Numbered from the stretch's first letter, positions 19,492-28,786 are shown. The stretch: 64,000 bases of DNA from Streptomyces sp. NBC_00525 (GCF_036346595.1 NZ_CP107834.1:1984001-2048000), one strand, 5' to 3'. Notes: generated from the sequence alone by a model not told the origin. A program made the numbers and translations.

Positions 19492-19536
19492 CCGCTCCCC
19501 GGCGTCCGGACCGCACAGCCGGGCCCCGGGGAGCGG
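19492..19536. terminator. Hairpin between convergent genes
   Basis: A perfect 11-bp inverted repeat (CCGCTCCCCGG at 19492-19502 with its complement at 19526-19536) flanks a 23-base G/C-rich loop. It sits in the 82-bp gap between the lipoprotein and the convergent isomerase gene, and so probably ends transcripts from both sides. Confidence 0.65.
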
Positions 19537-19545
19537 AGGCATCGT

Positions 19546-20373
19546 TCAGCAGGCGTGCTCGGTGTAGCGGGCCGCCACCTCCGCGAGGACCTCCGCGCCG
19601 TTGCGCGCCCACAGGGCCTCGTTGAAGATCTCCACCTCGATCGGGCCGTCGAAGCCCGCCTCCTCCACCGCGCGGCGGAAGAACCGGAAGTCCACGCTGC
19701 CGTCGCCGAGTTGGCCGCGGCCCAGCAGGACGCCCGCCGGGAGCGGGGTGATCCAGTCCGCGAGCTGGAAGGAGTGGATGCGGCCGCCCGCGCCGGCCCG
19801 CGCGATCTGGGCGGGCGCCTGGTCGTCCCACCAGAGGTGGTACGTGTCCACGACGACGCCGACGTGCTCGGCCGGGAAGCGCTCCGCGAGGTCCAGCGCC
19901 TGGGAGAGCGTCGAGACGACGCAGCGGTCGGCGGCGAACATCGGGTGCAGCGGCTCGATGGCGAGCCGCACCCCGCGCTCCGCCGCGTACGGGACCAGCT
20001 CGGCCAGGGCGTCCGCGATGCGCTCGCGGGCGCCGTACAGGTCGCGGCTGCCCTCCGGCAGGCCGCCCGAGACGAGGACCAGGGTGTCCGTCGCCAGGCC
20101 CGCCGCCTCGTCGAGCGCGGCCCGGTTGTCGTCCAGGGCGCGGGTCCGCCCCGCCGGGTCCGCCGCGGTGAGGAAGCCGCCCCGGCACAGGCTGGTGACG
20201 GACAGGCCGTGATCGGACAGCAACCGGGCGGTCGCCTCCACGCCGTACGCCTGCACCGGGGCCCGCCACAGGCCGACCTTGTCGACACCCGCCTTCGCGC
20301 AGCCCGCGGCCAGCTCGGGGAGCGACCACTGCTTGATGGTCTCCTGGTTGAGGGAGAGCCGGCCGTCGCTCAT
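19546..20373 (-). CDS. Sugar-phosphate isomerase/epimerase family protein
   Basis: The 275-residue TIM-barrel protein belongs to the xylose-isomerase-like/AP-endonuclease-2 superfamily. Candidate metal ligands are the glutamate in LAIEPLHPMF, the DTYH segment in VVVDTYHLWWDD, the histidine in GRIHSFQLADW, and the glutamate in PIEVEIFNE. It is the last gene of a three-gene operon with DUF993 and an oxidoreductase, and its start overlaps the DUF993 stop by ATGA. A role as epimerase, isomerase or dehydratase on an oxidised sugar or cyclitol is likely; the substrate is unknown. Confidence 0.8.
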   Translation of the reverse strand: MSDGRLSLNQETIKQWSLPELAAGCAKAGVDKVGLWRAPVQAYGVEATARLLSDHGLSVTSLCRGGFLTAADPAGRTRALDDNRAALDEAAGLATDTLVLVSGGLPEGSRDLYGARERIADALAELVPYAAERGVRLAIEPLHPMFAADRCVVSTLSQALDLAERFPAEHVGVVVDTYHLWWDDQAPAQIARAGAGGRIHSFQLADWITPLPAGVLLGRGQLGDGSVDFRFFRRAVEEAGFDGPIEVEIFNEALWARNGAEVLAEVAARYTEHAC

Positions 20374-21515
20374 CGGGTGCCTCCGTTGACGGTAAGGAAC
20401 GCGCGCATCCGGGACTCCGCCAGCTCCGGGTCCGGGAACAGGCCGAGCCGGTCCGCGAGTTCGTACGCCTTCGCCAGGTGCGGCACCGAACGGGCCGACT
20501 GCAGGCCGCCCACCATCGTGAAGTGGTCCTGGTGGCCGGCCAGCCAGGCCAGGAACACCACACCGGTCTTGTAGTAGCGGGTCGGCGCCCGGAAGAGGTG
20601 CCGGGACAGCTCGACGGTCGGATCGAGGAGTGCGCGGAAGCCCTGGGTGTCACCCGTGTCGAGCACCCGTACCGCGTGCGCGGCCAGCGGGCCCAGCGGG
20701 TCGAAGATGCCGAGCAGCGCGTGGCTGAAGCCCCGGTCGTCGCCGGCGATCAGCTCCGGGTAGTTGAAGTCGTCGCCGGTGTAGCACCGCACCCCGCCCG
20801 GCAGCCGGCGGCGCACGTCGATCTCGCGGTCCGCGTCGAGCAGCGACATCTTGATGCCGTCGACCTTGTCCGGGTGCTCCCCGATGACCTGGAGGAAGGT
20901 GTCGGTGGCCAGGTCCAGGTCGGTGGAGCCCCAGTAGCCTTCGAGCGCCGGGTCGAACATCGGGCCCAGCCAGTGCAGGACGACCGGTTCGGTGGCCTGG
21001 CGCAGCAGGTGGGCGTACGTGTCCAGGTAGTCCTGGGGGCCCTTCGCGGCGGCGGCCAGGGCGCGGGAGGCCATGAGGACGGCCTGGGCGCCGCTCTCCT
21101 CGACGACGGCGAGCTGTTCCTCGTACGCGGCCCGCACCTCGGCGAGCGTGGCCGGACCGGGCGGCAGCTGGTCGGTGCCGACGCCGCAGGCGATGCGGCC
21201 GCCGACCGACTTCGCCTCGGCGGCCGAGCGGCGGATCAGCTCCTCGGCGCCCGCCCAGTCCAGGCCCATGCCGCGCTGCGCGGTGTCCATGGCCTCGGCG
21301 ACGCCCAGCCCGTGCGACCAGAGGTGGCGGCGGAAGGCGAGGGTGGCGTCCCAGTCGACGGCGGCGGGCGAGTCAGGGGTGACGTCGGCGTACGGGTCGG
21401 CGACGACGTGCGCCGCGGAGAAGACCGTACGGGAGGCGAGCGGCGCCCCGGCCGGGGCGAGGTCGAGCGGGGTGGCGCGGGGCTCGTAGGGGCCCTGCGG
21501 GAGGTGAAGGGTCAC
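20370..21515 (-). CDS. DUF993 (dihydrodipicolinate-synthase-like) protein
   Basis: The 381-residue protein matches the DUF993 family, which is related to dihydrodipicolinate-synthase-type lyases and forms a TIM barrel. The lysine in DKVDGIKMSLLD is in the position expected for a Schiff-base lysine, but this is inference. The family is nearly always encoded with Gfo/Idh/MocA oxidoreductases and isomerases in sugar catabolic loci, as here. It probably performs an aldol-type cleavage of an oxidised sugar acid. The ATG at 21515 follows the oxidoreductase stop by 40 bases. Confidence 0.8.
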   Translation of the reverse strand: MTLHLPQGPYEPRATPLDLAPAGAPLASRTVFSAAHVVADPYADVTPDSPAAVDWDATLAFRRHLWSHGLGVAEAMDTAQRGMGLDWAGAEELIRRSAAEAKSVGGRIACGVGTDQLPPGPATLAEVRAAYEEQLAVVEESGAQAVLMASRALAAAAKGPQDYLDTYAHLLRQATEPVVLHWLGPMFDPALEGYWGSTDLDLATDTFLQVIGEHPDKVDGIKMSLLDADREIDVRRRLPGGVRCYTGDDFNYPELIAGDDRGFSHALLGIFDPLGPLAAHAVRVLDTGDTQGFRALLDPTVELSRHLFRAPTRYYKTGVVFLAWLAGHQDHFTMVGGLQSARSVPHLAKAYELADRLGLFPDPELAESRMRAFLTVNGGTR

Positions 21516-21555
21516 GGTGACGGCTCCGTTGGTCCGTGGGAGGGGTGGCGGCGGG

Positions 21556-22707
21556 TCACAGCGACAGCTCGGGGACGTCCAGGCGGCGGCCCTCGGCGTG
21601 GGACTTCAGGCCGAGCTCCGCGAGCTGCACACCGCGCGCGCCCGCCATCAGGTCCCAGGTGTAGGGCTCGTCCAGCACGATGTGACGCAGGAACAGCTCC
21701 CACTGGGCCTTGAAGCCGTTGTCGAAGACCGCGTTGTCCGGGACCTCCTGCCACTGGTCGCGGAACGGCTCGGTGACGGGCAGGTCCGGGTTCCAGACCG
21801 GCTTCGGGGTGGCCGAGCGGTGCTGGACGCGGCAGTTGCGCAGACCGGCGACGGCGGAGCCGTGGGTGCCGTCCACCTGGAACTCGACCAGTTCGTCGCG
21901 GTTGACCCGGACCGTCCAGGAGGAGTTGATCTGGGCGACGGCGCCGCCCTCCAGCTGGAAGATGCCGTAGGCGGCGTCGTCGGCGGTCGCGGCGTAGGGC
22001 TTGCCGTGCTCGTCGCGGCGCTCGGGGATGTGGGTCTGGACGTGGGCCTGCACGGTGGTGACCCGGCCGAACAGCTCGTGGAGCACGTACTCCCAGTGCG
22101 GGAACATGTCCACGACGATGCCGCCGCCGTCCTCCGCGCGGTAGTTCCAGGAGGGGCGCTGGGCCTCCTGCCAGTCACCCTCGAAGACCCAGTAGCCGAA
22201 CTCGCCGCGCACGGAGAGGATCTCGCCGAAGAAGCCGCCGTCGATGAGGCGCTTCAGCTTCAGCAGGCCCGGCAGGAAGATCTTGTCCTGGACGACGCCG
22301 TGCTTGACGCCGGCCTCCTGGGCCAGCCGGGCCAGGTCGAGGGCGCCCCGCACGTCCGTGGCGGTCGGCTTCTCGGTGTAGATGTGCTTGCCGGCGGCGA
22401 CGGCCTTCTTGATCGCCTCCACCCGTGCCCGGGTGACCTGGGCGTCGAAGTAGATGTCCACGGTGTCGTCCGCGAGGACCGCGTCGAGGTCGGTGGACCA
22501 CTCGGTGAGGCCGTGGCGCTCGGCGAGTTCCTCCAGCGCGTGGGCGCGGCGGCCGACGAGGACCGGTTCGGGCCACAGCACGTCGCCGTCACCGAGGTCG
22601 AGGCCGCCCTGCTCGCGGATCGCGAGGATCGAGCGCACCAGGTGCTGCCGGTATCCCATGCGTCCCGTGACGCCGTTCATGGCGATGCGCACTGTCCTGC
22701 GTGTCAC
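21556..22707 (-). CDS. Gfo/Idh/MocA-family oxidoreductase
   Basis: The 383-residue NAD(P)-dependent dehydrogenase starts with a Rossmann segment RIAMNGVTGRMGYRQH, in which the dinucleotide loop is GVTGRMG rather than the usual GxGxxG. The YTEKPTA motif, the EKP signature of the family, follows near residue 105-115. The C-terminal alpha/beta domain carries the catalytic region around GIVVDMFPHWEYVLHELFG. GTG at 22707 is the start because GGAGGGAAC is just upstream. It is the first gene of the operon and divergent from a LacI regulator. The probable role is oxidation of a sugar or cyclitol hydroxyl, the first step of the local pathway. Confidence 0.85.
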   Translation of the reverse strand: MTRRTVRIAMNGVTGRMGYRQHLVRSILAIREQGGLDLGDGDVLWPEPVLVGRRAHALEELAERHGLTEWSTDLDAVLADDTVDIYFDAQVTRARVEAIKKAVAAGKHIYTEKPTATDVRGALDLARLAQEAGVKHGVVQDKIFLPGLLKLKRLIDGGFFGEILSVRGEFGYWVFEGDWQEAQRPSWNYRAEDGGGIVVDMFPHWEYVLHELFGRVTTVQAHVQTHIPERRDEHGKPYAATADDAAYGIFQLEGGAVAQINSSWTVRVNRDELVEFQVDGTHGSAVAGLRNCRVQHRSATPKPVWNPDLPVTEPFRDQWQEVPDNAVFDNGFKAQWELFLRHIVLDEPYTWDLMAGARGVQLAELGLKSHAEGRRLDVPELSL

Positions 22708-22730
22708 GAAAGTTCCCTCCGTACGGCCGT

Positions 22731-22744
22731 AGCAAGCGCTTTCT
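22731..22744. promoter_or_regulatory. LacI-type operator
   Basis: AGCAAGCGCTTTCT contains the AAGCGCTT core typical of LacI-family operators. It lies between the divergent oxidoreductase (start 22707) and lacI-type regulator (start 22826). It is well placed to control both. Confidence 0.7.
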
Positions 22745-22825
22745 ATGCGAGATGACGCTAGCCTGCGGACTGCGGCCCGGACAAGAGGGGGCGCCCCGAT
22801 TGGTTTCAGGCCCCGGAGGAATGCG

Positions 22826-23890
22826 ATGACAGTCACCCTGGCGGACGTGGCGGCCCGCGCCCGGGTGTCCCCGGCCACCGTGTCCCGTGTGCTGAACGGC
22901 AACTACCCGGTGGCGGCCGCCACCCGGGAGCGGGTGCTGCGCGCGGTGGACGAGCTGGACTACGTGCTGAACGGGCAGGCCAGCGCCCTGGCCGCCGCCA
23001 CGTCCGACCTGGTCGGGGTCCTCGTCAACGACATCGCGGACCCGTTCTTCGGGATCATGGCGGGCGCCGCGCAGACCGAGATCGGCGGGCCGGGCGACGG
23101 CTCCGGGCGGGCGGGCGGCGAGAAGCTGGCGGTCGTCTGCAACACCGGCGGCTCCCCCGCCCGCGAGCTGACCTATCTCACCCTGCTCCAGCGCCAGCGC
23201 GCCGCCGCCGTCGTCCTCACCGGGGGCGCGGTGGAGGACCCCGAGCACCAGTCGGCGATGGCCGCGAAGCTGACGAAGCTCGCCGAGGCGGGCACCCGCG
23301 TCGTGCTGTGCGGGCGGCCGCCGCTGCCGGACGGAGCCTCCGTGGTGGCCGCGCTCGCCTTCGACAACCAGGGCGGGGCCGCGCGCCTGACCCGGCATCT
23401 GCTCTCGCTGGGGCACCGCAGCATCGGCTATGTCGCCGGCCCGCTGGAACGCACCACGACCCGCCACCGGCTGGCCGGGCACCGCGAGGCGATGCGGTCG
23501 GCGGGCGCGGCCGGCGACGAGGACCGGCTGACCGTGCACGGCTCGTACGACCGGGGCTCCGGCTACGACGCCACCGTCGAACTGCTGCGCCGCGAACCGG
23601 GGATCACCGCCGTCGTCGCCGCCAACGACACGGTGGCGCTCGGCGCGGCGGCGGCGATCCGGGACCGGGGGCTGCGCATCCCGGAGGACATCTCGGTGGC
23701 CGGCTTCGACGACCTGCCGTTCTCGGTGGACGTGGTCCCGGCGCTGACGACCGTACGGCTGCCGCTGTTCGAGGCGGGGGCGCGGGCGGGCCGGCTGGCC
23801 ATGGGCAAGGAGGAGCCGCCGCCGGGCGGCATCGCGCTGATCCCGGCCGAGCTGATGGTGCGCGGCTCGACGGCCCCGCCCCGCACGTGA
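22826..23890 (+). CDS. LacI-family transcriptional regulator
   Basis: The 354-residue regulator has an N-terminal helix-turn-helix (TLADVAARARVSPATVSRVL, residues 4-23) with the hinge helix following. A periplasmic-binding-protein-like effector domain then runs from about residue 60 to 350. The ATG at 22826 is 5 bases after GGAGGA; an earlier ATG at 22821 is out of frame. It is divergent from the oxidoreductase-DUF993-isomerase operon and is followed 77 bases later by a second isomerase. It is probably the local, inducer-responsive repressor of the whole locus. Confidence 0.92.
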   Translation: MTVTLADVAARARVSPATVSRVLNGNYPVAAATRERVLRAVDELDYVLNGQASALAAATSDLVGVLVNDIADPFFGIMAGAAQTEIGGPGDGSGRAGGEKLAVVCNTGGSPARELTYLTLLQRQRAAAVVLTGGAVEDPEHQSAMAAKLTKLAEAGTRVVLCGRPPLPDGASVVAALAFDNQGGAARLTRHLLSLGHRSIGYVAGPLERTTTRHRLAGHREAMRSAGAAGDEDRLTVHGSYDRGSGYDATVELLRREPGITAVVAANDTVALGAAAAIRDRGLRIPEDISVAGFDDLPFSVDVVPALTTVRLPLFEAGARAGRLAMGKEEPPPGGIALIPAELMVRGSTAPPRT

Positions 23891-23967
23891 GTCCCGCGCG
23901 GGACGGGGTACGCGAGGGGGCACCCGCCCGCTGACCTGCGGCGGCGAACGACGGAAGGACCACGGAC

Positions 23968-24756
23968 GTGAAGCTCGCTTTCTCCACCCTCGGGGTGCCG
24001 GGACTGCCCCTGCCCGAGGTGGTCCGGCTGGCCACCGGGCACGGCTACCAGGGGGTGGAGCTGCGTGCCCACCCGGAGGAGCCGGTGCACCTGGGGCTCG
24101 GCGCCTCCGAACGGGCCGCCGCCCGCGCCGTGTTCGAGCGCGCCGGGGTCGAGGTCCTGGGGATCGCCGGGTACGCGAAGGTCGCCGCCGAGGGCGACGA
24201 CGGGCCGGTCCTGGAGGAGCTGGCCGCGCTGACCCGGCTGGCCGGCGACCTCGGCGCGCCGTACGTCCGGGTGTTCCCCGGCGGCGGTGATCAGGACCCG
24301 GAGGCGGCGGACGCGATCGCCGCGCGCCGGCTGGGCGCCGCCGCCCCGTACGCCGCCGATCTGGGCGTACGCATCCTGCTGGAGACCCACGACTCGCACC
24401 GGGCCGGGGCCGACGTGGCCCGAGTGGCCGGTGCGGTGGGGCACGGCAGCGTCGGTGCGCTGTGGGACGTCATGCACACCTGGCTGGCGGGCGAGGAGCC
24501 GGTGGCCAGTCACGCGGTGCTGGCCCCGCACCTGGGCTACGTACAGGTGAAGGACATCGCATCGGCGGCGGACACCACGCCGCTGGTGCCGGGTGCGGGG
24601 GTGCTGCCGCTGCGGGACTGCCTGGACGCGCTGGACCCGGACGGCTGGGTCTGCTGGGAGTACGAGAAGCGCTGGTACCCGGAGGCGACGGAGCTGCCGG
24701 GGCTGCTGGGCGCGGGGCGCGAGCATCTGCTGCGGCTGGGGGCGCCCAAGCAGTAG
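23968..24756 (+). CDS. Sugar-phosphate isomerase/epimerase family protein
   Basis: The 262-residue TIM-barrel protein (GTG start with AAGGA upstream) shows the superfamily pattern. The glutamate in YQGVELRAHP, the glutamate and histidine in ILLETHDSH, the aspartate in ALWDVMHTW, and the terminal glutamate in CWEYEKRW are probable metal ligands. It is downstream of lacI and probably co-transcribed with it. Together with the isomerase at 19546-20373 it gives the locus two isomerase-fold enzymes, suggesting successive keto-sugar rearrangements or a dehydration step. Confidence 0.8.
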   Translation: MKLAFSTLGVPGLPLPEVVRLATGHGYQGVELRAHPEEPVHLGLGASERAAARAVFERAGVEVLGIAGYAKVAAEGDDGPVLEELAALTRLAGDLGAPYVRVFPGGGDQDPEAADAIAARRLGAAAPYAADLGVRILLETHDSHRAGADVARVAGAVGHGSVGALWDVMHTWLAGEEPVASHAVLAPHLGYVQVKDIASAADTTPLVPGAGVLPLRDCLDALDPDGWVCWEYEKRWYPEATELPGLLGAGREHLLRLGAPKQ

Positions 24757-24775
24757 GCCGGGGCAGCGGTCCGGG

Positions 24776-25732
24776 TCAGGCGGGGGCGGGCTCCTCCGCC
24801 GGCTTCTCGGCGGGCTCGGGTTCCGTCTCCTCGGCGGGCGCGGGCCCCGGCTCCCGTACCGCCGTTCCGCGCGTCCGGCGCGTTCCCGCGAGAGACGTGA
24901 GCGCGACCCCGCCGACCAGCAGTGCCGCCGCACACCACCGCAGCGCGCTCACCGACTCGTCCAGGAACAGCGCGGCCGAGGACATCCCGAAGACCGGCAC
25001 CAGCAGGGTGAACGGGGCGACTGAGGACGCCTGGTAGCGGCTGAGCAGGAAGCCCCAGGCGCCGAAGCCGAACACGGTGGTGATCCAGGCTACGTAGACG
25101 ATGATCCCGGCGCCGCTCCAGTCGAGCCCGGCCAGCGCCGCGCGGTCGCGGTCCCAGCCCTCGAAGAGCAGCGAGAGCCCGAGCAGCGGCAGTACGGGCA
25201 CGGTCGAGACCCAGACCATGAAGTTGAGGGCGTCCGGCGGGGCCGCCTTCCGGGTCAGCACATTGGACACGCCCCAGCAGGCCGCCGCCGCGACGACCAG
25301 GACGAATGCGAGGACGGGCCCGCTCGCCCCCTCGTCGACGGCTGCGACCCCGATGCCGGCCAGCGCCACCGCCATGCCCAGGAGCCGCACCCCGCCCGGC
25401 CGTTCGCCGAGCGCCGCCGCCGCGAAGAGGGCGGTGAACACGGCCTGGACCTGAAGGACGAGCGAGGAGAGCCCGGCGCCCATCCCCCGGTCCATCCCGA
25501 TGAACAGCAGCCCGAACTTGGCGACCCCCAGCACCAGCCCGACCCCCACGATCCACTTCCAGGCGACCTTGGGCCGGCCGACGAGAAAGACGGCGGGCAG
25601 CGCGGCGGCCAGGAAGCGCAGGGCGGAGAACAGGAGCGGCGGGAAGTGGCCGAGACCCAGCTCGATGACGACGAAGTTGACACCCCAGACGGCTGCCACC
25701 AGGGCGGCCAGGGCGATGTGCAGGGGACGCAT
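24776..25732 (-). CDS. EamA-family (DMT) exporter
   Basis: The protein of about 318 residues has ten predicted membrane helices in two repeated EamA halves (about residues 5-135 and 145-280), typical of drug/metabolite transporters that export amino acids or small metabolites. The C-terminal tail is long, acidic and Pro/Glu/Ala rich and probably cytoplasmic. The ATG at 25732 is chosen so that the first helix (HIALAALVAAVWGVNF) starts near the N terminus. It is divergent from a LysR regulator, the standard arrangement for regulated efflux. It converges closely (19 bases) with the isomerase gene. Confidence 0.85.
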   Translation of the reverse strand: MRPLHIALAALVAAVWGVNFVVIELGLGHFPPLLFSALRFLAAALPAVFLVGRPKVAWKWIVGVGLVLGVAKFGLLFIGMDRGMGAGLSSLVLQVQAVFTALFAAAALGERPGGVRLLGMAVALAGIGVAAVDEGASGPVLAFVLVVAAAACWGVSNVLTRKAAPPDALNFMVWVSTVPVLPLLGLSLLFEGWDRDRAALAGLDWSGAGIIVYVAWITTVFGFGAWGFLLSRYQASSVAPFTLLVPVFGMSSAALFLDESVSALRWCAAALLVGGVALTSLAGTRRTRGTAVREPGPAPAEETEPEPAEKPAEEPAPA

Positions 25733-25790
25733 GCAGCGAGGATCACCCGGCCCGACCATGTAGCACCAGCGCGCGTTTCTTCATGGTGGA

Positions 25791-25806
25791 ATTGAGCAAC
25801 GCTAAT
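25791..25806. promoter_or_regulatory. Candidate LysR binding site
   Basis: ATTGAGCAACGCTAAT is an imperfect inverted repeat (ATT-AGC and GCT-AAT arms) in the divergent region between the EamA and LysR genes. It has the A/T-ended, interrupted-dyad look of LysR-type boxes and is one of the few AT-rich spots nearby. Confidence 0.4.
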
Positions 25807-25834
25807 GACTCATGGCCCGCTCGGGAGGTCCCGG

Positions 25835-26755
25835 ATGCTCGATCTCGCCCGGCTGCGCGCCCTGCACGCGGTCTCCGTCCACGGCTCGGTCGCGGGCGCG
25901 GCGGCGGCCCTCGGCTACACCGCGTCGGCCGTCTCGCAGCAGATCACCAAGCTGGAGCGGGAGACCCGCACCACCCTGCTCGAACGGCGCGGGCGGGGCG
26001 TGGCCCTGACCGACGAGGCGGTCCATCTGGTGTCCGCCGCCGAACAGTTGCTGACGATCATGGAGAGCGCGGAGACCTCGCTGGAGGAGCGCAGGGGGCT
26101 GCCGACCGGGCGGCTCTCGGTGGCCGCGTTCGCCTCGGCGGCGCGCGGGCTGCTGCCCGGTGTGCTGGCGGATCTGGAGCGGGCCCACCCGGACCTGGAC
26201 GTGCGGCTGACCGAGGTCGATCCGCATCTGTCGGTGGACCTGGTGGCCAAGGGCGTGATCGATCTGGCCGTGGCGCACGACTGGGACATCGCCCCGCTGC
26301 CGGCGCCGGAGGGCGTGGCGCAGGCGGTGATCGGGGACGACCTGTGCGATCTGCTGGTCCCGGCGGGGCACCGGCTGGCGGGCCGGGACGGGGTGCGGCG
26401 CGAGGAGCTGGCCCGGGAGCGGTGGATCTGCCAGCCGCCGGGCACGGTCTGCCACGACTGGCTCGTACGGACGCTGCGCGCGGCGGGGTACGAGCCGGAC
26501 ATCCGGCACCGCGCGGAGGAGAACCACACCCAACTCGCCCTGCTGGCCGCGGGGCTGGGGGTGGCGATGATCCCCCGGCTGGGGCGCGGCCCGCTGCCGC
26601 AGGGCGTGGTGGCGGTGCGGATGGACCCGGTGCCGGTGCGCCGGCTGTACGCGCTGTGGCGTACGGGCGCCGCGCGGCGGCCCGCGATCACGGCGGCGGT
26701 GGCGGCGCTCCGGGCGCACGGGGCGGGCGCGGGGCTGCGGCCGGACGAGACGTAG
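25835..26755 (+). CDS. LysR-family transcriptional regulator
   Basis: The 306-residue protein has the N-terminal LysR winged helix-turn-helix (residues 3-60: LRALHAVSVHGSVAGAAAAL then YTASAVSQQITKLERE) and a substrate-binding domain from about residue 90. The ATG at 25835 follows GGGAGG at normal spacing. The divergent EamA exporter is the likely target; regulators of this subgroup often control amino-acid or metabolite efflux, but no effector can be assigned. Confidence 0.9.
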   Translation: MLDLARLRALHAVSVHGSVAGAAAALGYTASAVSQQITKLERETRTTLLERRGRGVALTDEAVHLVSAAEQLLTIMESAETSLEERRGLPTGRLSVAAFASAARGLLPGVLADLERAHPDLDVRLTEVDPHLSVDLVAKGVIDLAVAHDWDIAPLPAPEGVAQAVIGDDLCDLLVPAGHRLAGRDGVRREELARERWICQPPGTVCHDWLVRTLRAAGYEPDIRHRAEENHTQLALLAAGLGVAMIPRLGRGPLPQGVVAVRMDPVPVRRLYALWRTGAARRPAITAAVAALRAHGAGAGLRPDET

Positions 26756-26846
26756 CCGCGGCACTCCCGAGAAGTGGCGACGAGCGGCGACGGGCGGCAG
26801 GGCGCGGCAACGAACAGGAGGGACGCGCGCAGAACCGCCCGCACCC

Positions 26847-26875
26847 TTGACCGGAAGTTATTTTCTGGATATCCG
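26847..26875 (+). promoter_or_regulatory. Candidate promoter of the GH3 gene
   Basis: TTGACC at 26847-26852 and TATCCG at 26870-26875 are separated by 17 bases and lie 61 bases before the GTG start. The surrounding 26855-26885 stretch is locally AT-rich. This is a visual match only. Confidence 0.35.
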
Positions 26876-26935
26876 TGCTTCTTGGCAGTTTCTTTCACCA
26901 CCCCCTCGTCACCGAGTACGGCCGAAGGAGCTCAC

Positions 26936-28786
26936 GTGCCCCACCGCACCTCCAGACGGACCCTTCTCACCGCCACCGCAGCCACCGCCGTCGCCGCGGC
27001 CGCGGGCATGGCCACCGCCCCCGGCGCCCTCGCCTCCCCCGGCGCCGCGCACAGCAGCCACACCTCCGCCGCCACGACCCGGCGGCTGAAGCGGCTCATC
27101 TCCCGGATGAGCCTGGAGGAGAAGGTCGGCCAGCTCTTCGTCATGCGGGTCTACGGGCACTCGGCCACCGACCCGGACCAGGCCGACATCGATGCCAACC
27201 TCGCCGAGATCGGGGTGCGTACGGCGGCCGAGATGATCGCCAAGTACCACGTGGGCGGCATCATCTACTTCGCCTGGGCGCACAACACCCGTGATCCGCA
27301 CCAGATCGCCGAGCTGTCCAACGGCATCCAGCGCGCGGGCCTGGCGGGTCCGACCCCGCTGCCGCTGCTGATCTCCACCGACCAGGAGCACGGCATCGTC
27401 TGCCGCGTCGGCGAACCGGCCACGCTGATGCCCGGCGCGATGGCGCTGGGCGCCGGCGGTTCGCGCTCCGACGCCCGCCGGGCCGGGCGGATCGCGGGCG
27501 CCGAACTGGCCGCCATCGGCATCCGGCAGAACTACGCGCCGGACGCCGACGTCAACGTGAACCCGGCCAACCCGGTGATCGGCGTCCGCTCCTTCGGCTC
27601 GGACCCGCAGTCCGTGGCGGGTCTGGTCGCCGCCCAGGTGAAGGGGTATCAGAGCGCCGGAATCGCCGCCACCGCCAAGCACTTCCCCGGCCACGGCGAC
27701 ACCAGCACCGACAGCCACACCGGGCTGCCGGTCATCGGGCACACCCGCGAGCAGTGGGCCGAGCTGGACGCGCCGCCGTTCCGGGCGGCCGTCGCGGCGG
27801 GCATCGACTCCATCATGACCGCGCACATCGTGGTGCCCGCGCTCGACCCGTCCGAGGACCCGGCCACGCTCTCCGCGCCGATCCTCACCGGCATCCTGCG
27901 CGAGGAGCTGGGCTACGACGGTGTGGTGGTCACCGACTCGCTGGGCATGCAGGGCGTGCGCACGAAGTACGGGGACGAACGCGTGCCGGTCCTCGCGGTC
28001 CGAGCCGGTGTGGACCAGCTCCTCAACCCGCCGAGCCTGGACGTCTCGTGGAACGCGCTGCTGGCGGCCGTCAAGAGCGGCGAGATCACCGAGGCCCGGC
28101 TCGACGAATCGATCCTGCGCATCCTGCGCCTCAAGGCGAAGCTGGGGCTGTTCGACCGGCCCTACGTCACCGCGCGCGGCGTGGACCGCACGGTGGGCAC
28201 CCACGCGCACCTGGCCGCCGCCGACCGGATCGCCGAGCGCACGACGACCCTGCTCGCCGACGAGGGCCGGCTGCTGCCGCTGTCGCGCCGCTCGCACCGC
28301 AACCTGCTGGTGGTCGGCGCCGACCCGGCGTCCCCCTCGGGCACCACGGGGCCGCCGACCACGACGCTGGCCGAGGCGTTCACCGAGCTGGGCTTCACCG
28401 CGACCGCGCTGTCCACCGGGACCGCGCCGAGCCGGGCCGCCATCGACGCGGCGGTGGCGGCGGCCGCGGGCAAGGACGCGGTGGTGGTGGGAACGTACAA
28501 CGTCTCGGCGACCAGTTCGCAGCGGACGCTGGTGAGCGCGCTGGCCGCGACCGGCATCCCGGTGATCACCCTCGCCATCCGCAATCCGTACGACATCGCC
28601 CAGCTGGCGGGGACCGGGCACGCGGCGCACCTGGCCGCGTACTCCTGGACCGATGTGGAGCTGCGCGCGGCGGCCCGGGTGATCGCGGGCCGGGTCCGGC
28701 CCGAGGGGAAGCTCCCGGTGCCGGTGCAGCGGGCCGACGACCCGTCGAAGGTGCTGTATCCGGTGGGCTACGGGCTGACGTACTAG
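26936..28786 (+). CDS. Secreted GH3 beta-N-acetylhexosaminidase
   Basis: The 616-residue enzyme is a glycoside hydrolase family 3 protein of the NagZ type, cleaving terminal N-acetylglucosamine from peptidoglycan or chitin fragments. The diagnostic KHFPGHGDTSTDSH motif spans residues 248-261, with the NagZ-type His/Asp acid-base pair. The nucleophile is the aspartate in VVVTDSLGMQGV. A twin-arginine-type signal (SRRTLLTATAATAV, residues 6-19, cleavage near ALA-SP) indicates Tat export. A C-terminal GH3_C-like domain follows from about residue 430. GTG at 26936 is chosen because GAAGGAG precedes it; longer frames would bury the signal peptide. Confidence 0.9.
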   Translation: MPHRTSRRTLLTATAATAVAAAAGMATAPGALASPGAAHSSHTSAATTRRLKRLISRMSLEEKVGQLFVMRVYGHSATDPDQADIDANLAEIGVRTAAEMIAKYHVGGIIYFAWAHNTRDPHQIAELSNGIQRAGLAGPTPLPLLISTDQEHGIVCRVGEPATLMPGAMALGAGGSRSDARRAGRIAGAELAAIGIRQNYAPDADVNVNPANPVIGVRSFGSDPQSVAGLVAAQVKGYQSAGIAATAKHFPGHGDTSTDSHTGLPVIGHTREQWAELDAPPFRAAVAAGIDSIMTAHIVVPALDPSEDPATLSAPILTGILREELGYDGVVVTDSLGMQGVRTKYGDERVPVLAVRAGVDQLLNPPSLDVSWNALLAAVKSGEITEARLDESILRILRLKAKLGLFDRPYVTARGVDRTVGTHAHLAAADRIAERTTTLLADEGRLLPLSRRSHRNLLVVGADPASPSGTTGPPTTTLAEAFTELGFTATALSTGTAPSRAAIDAAVAAAAGKDAVVVGTYNVSATSSQRTLVSALAATGIPVITLAIRNPYDIAQLAGTGHAAHLAAYSWTDVELRAAARVIAGRVRPEGKLPVPVQRADDPSKVLYPVGYGLTY

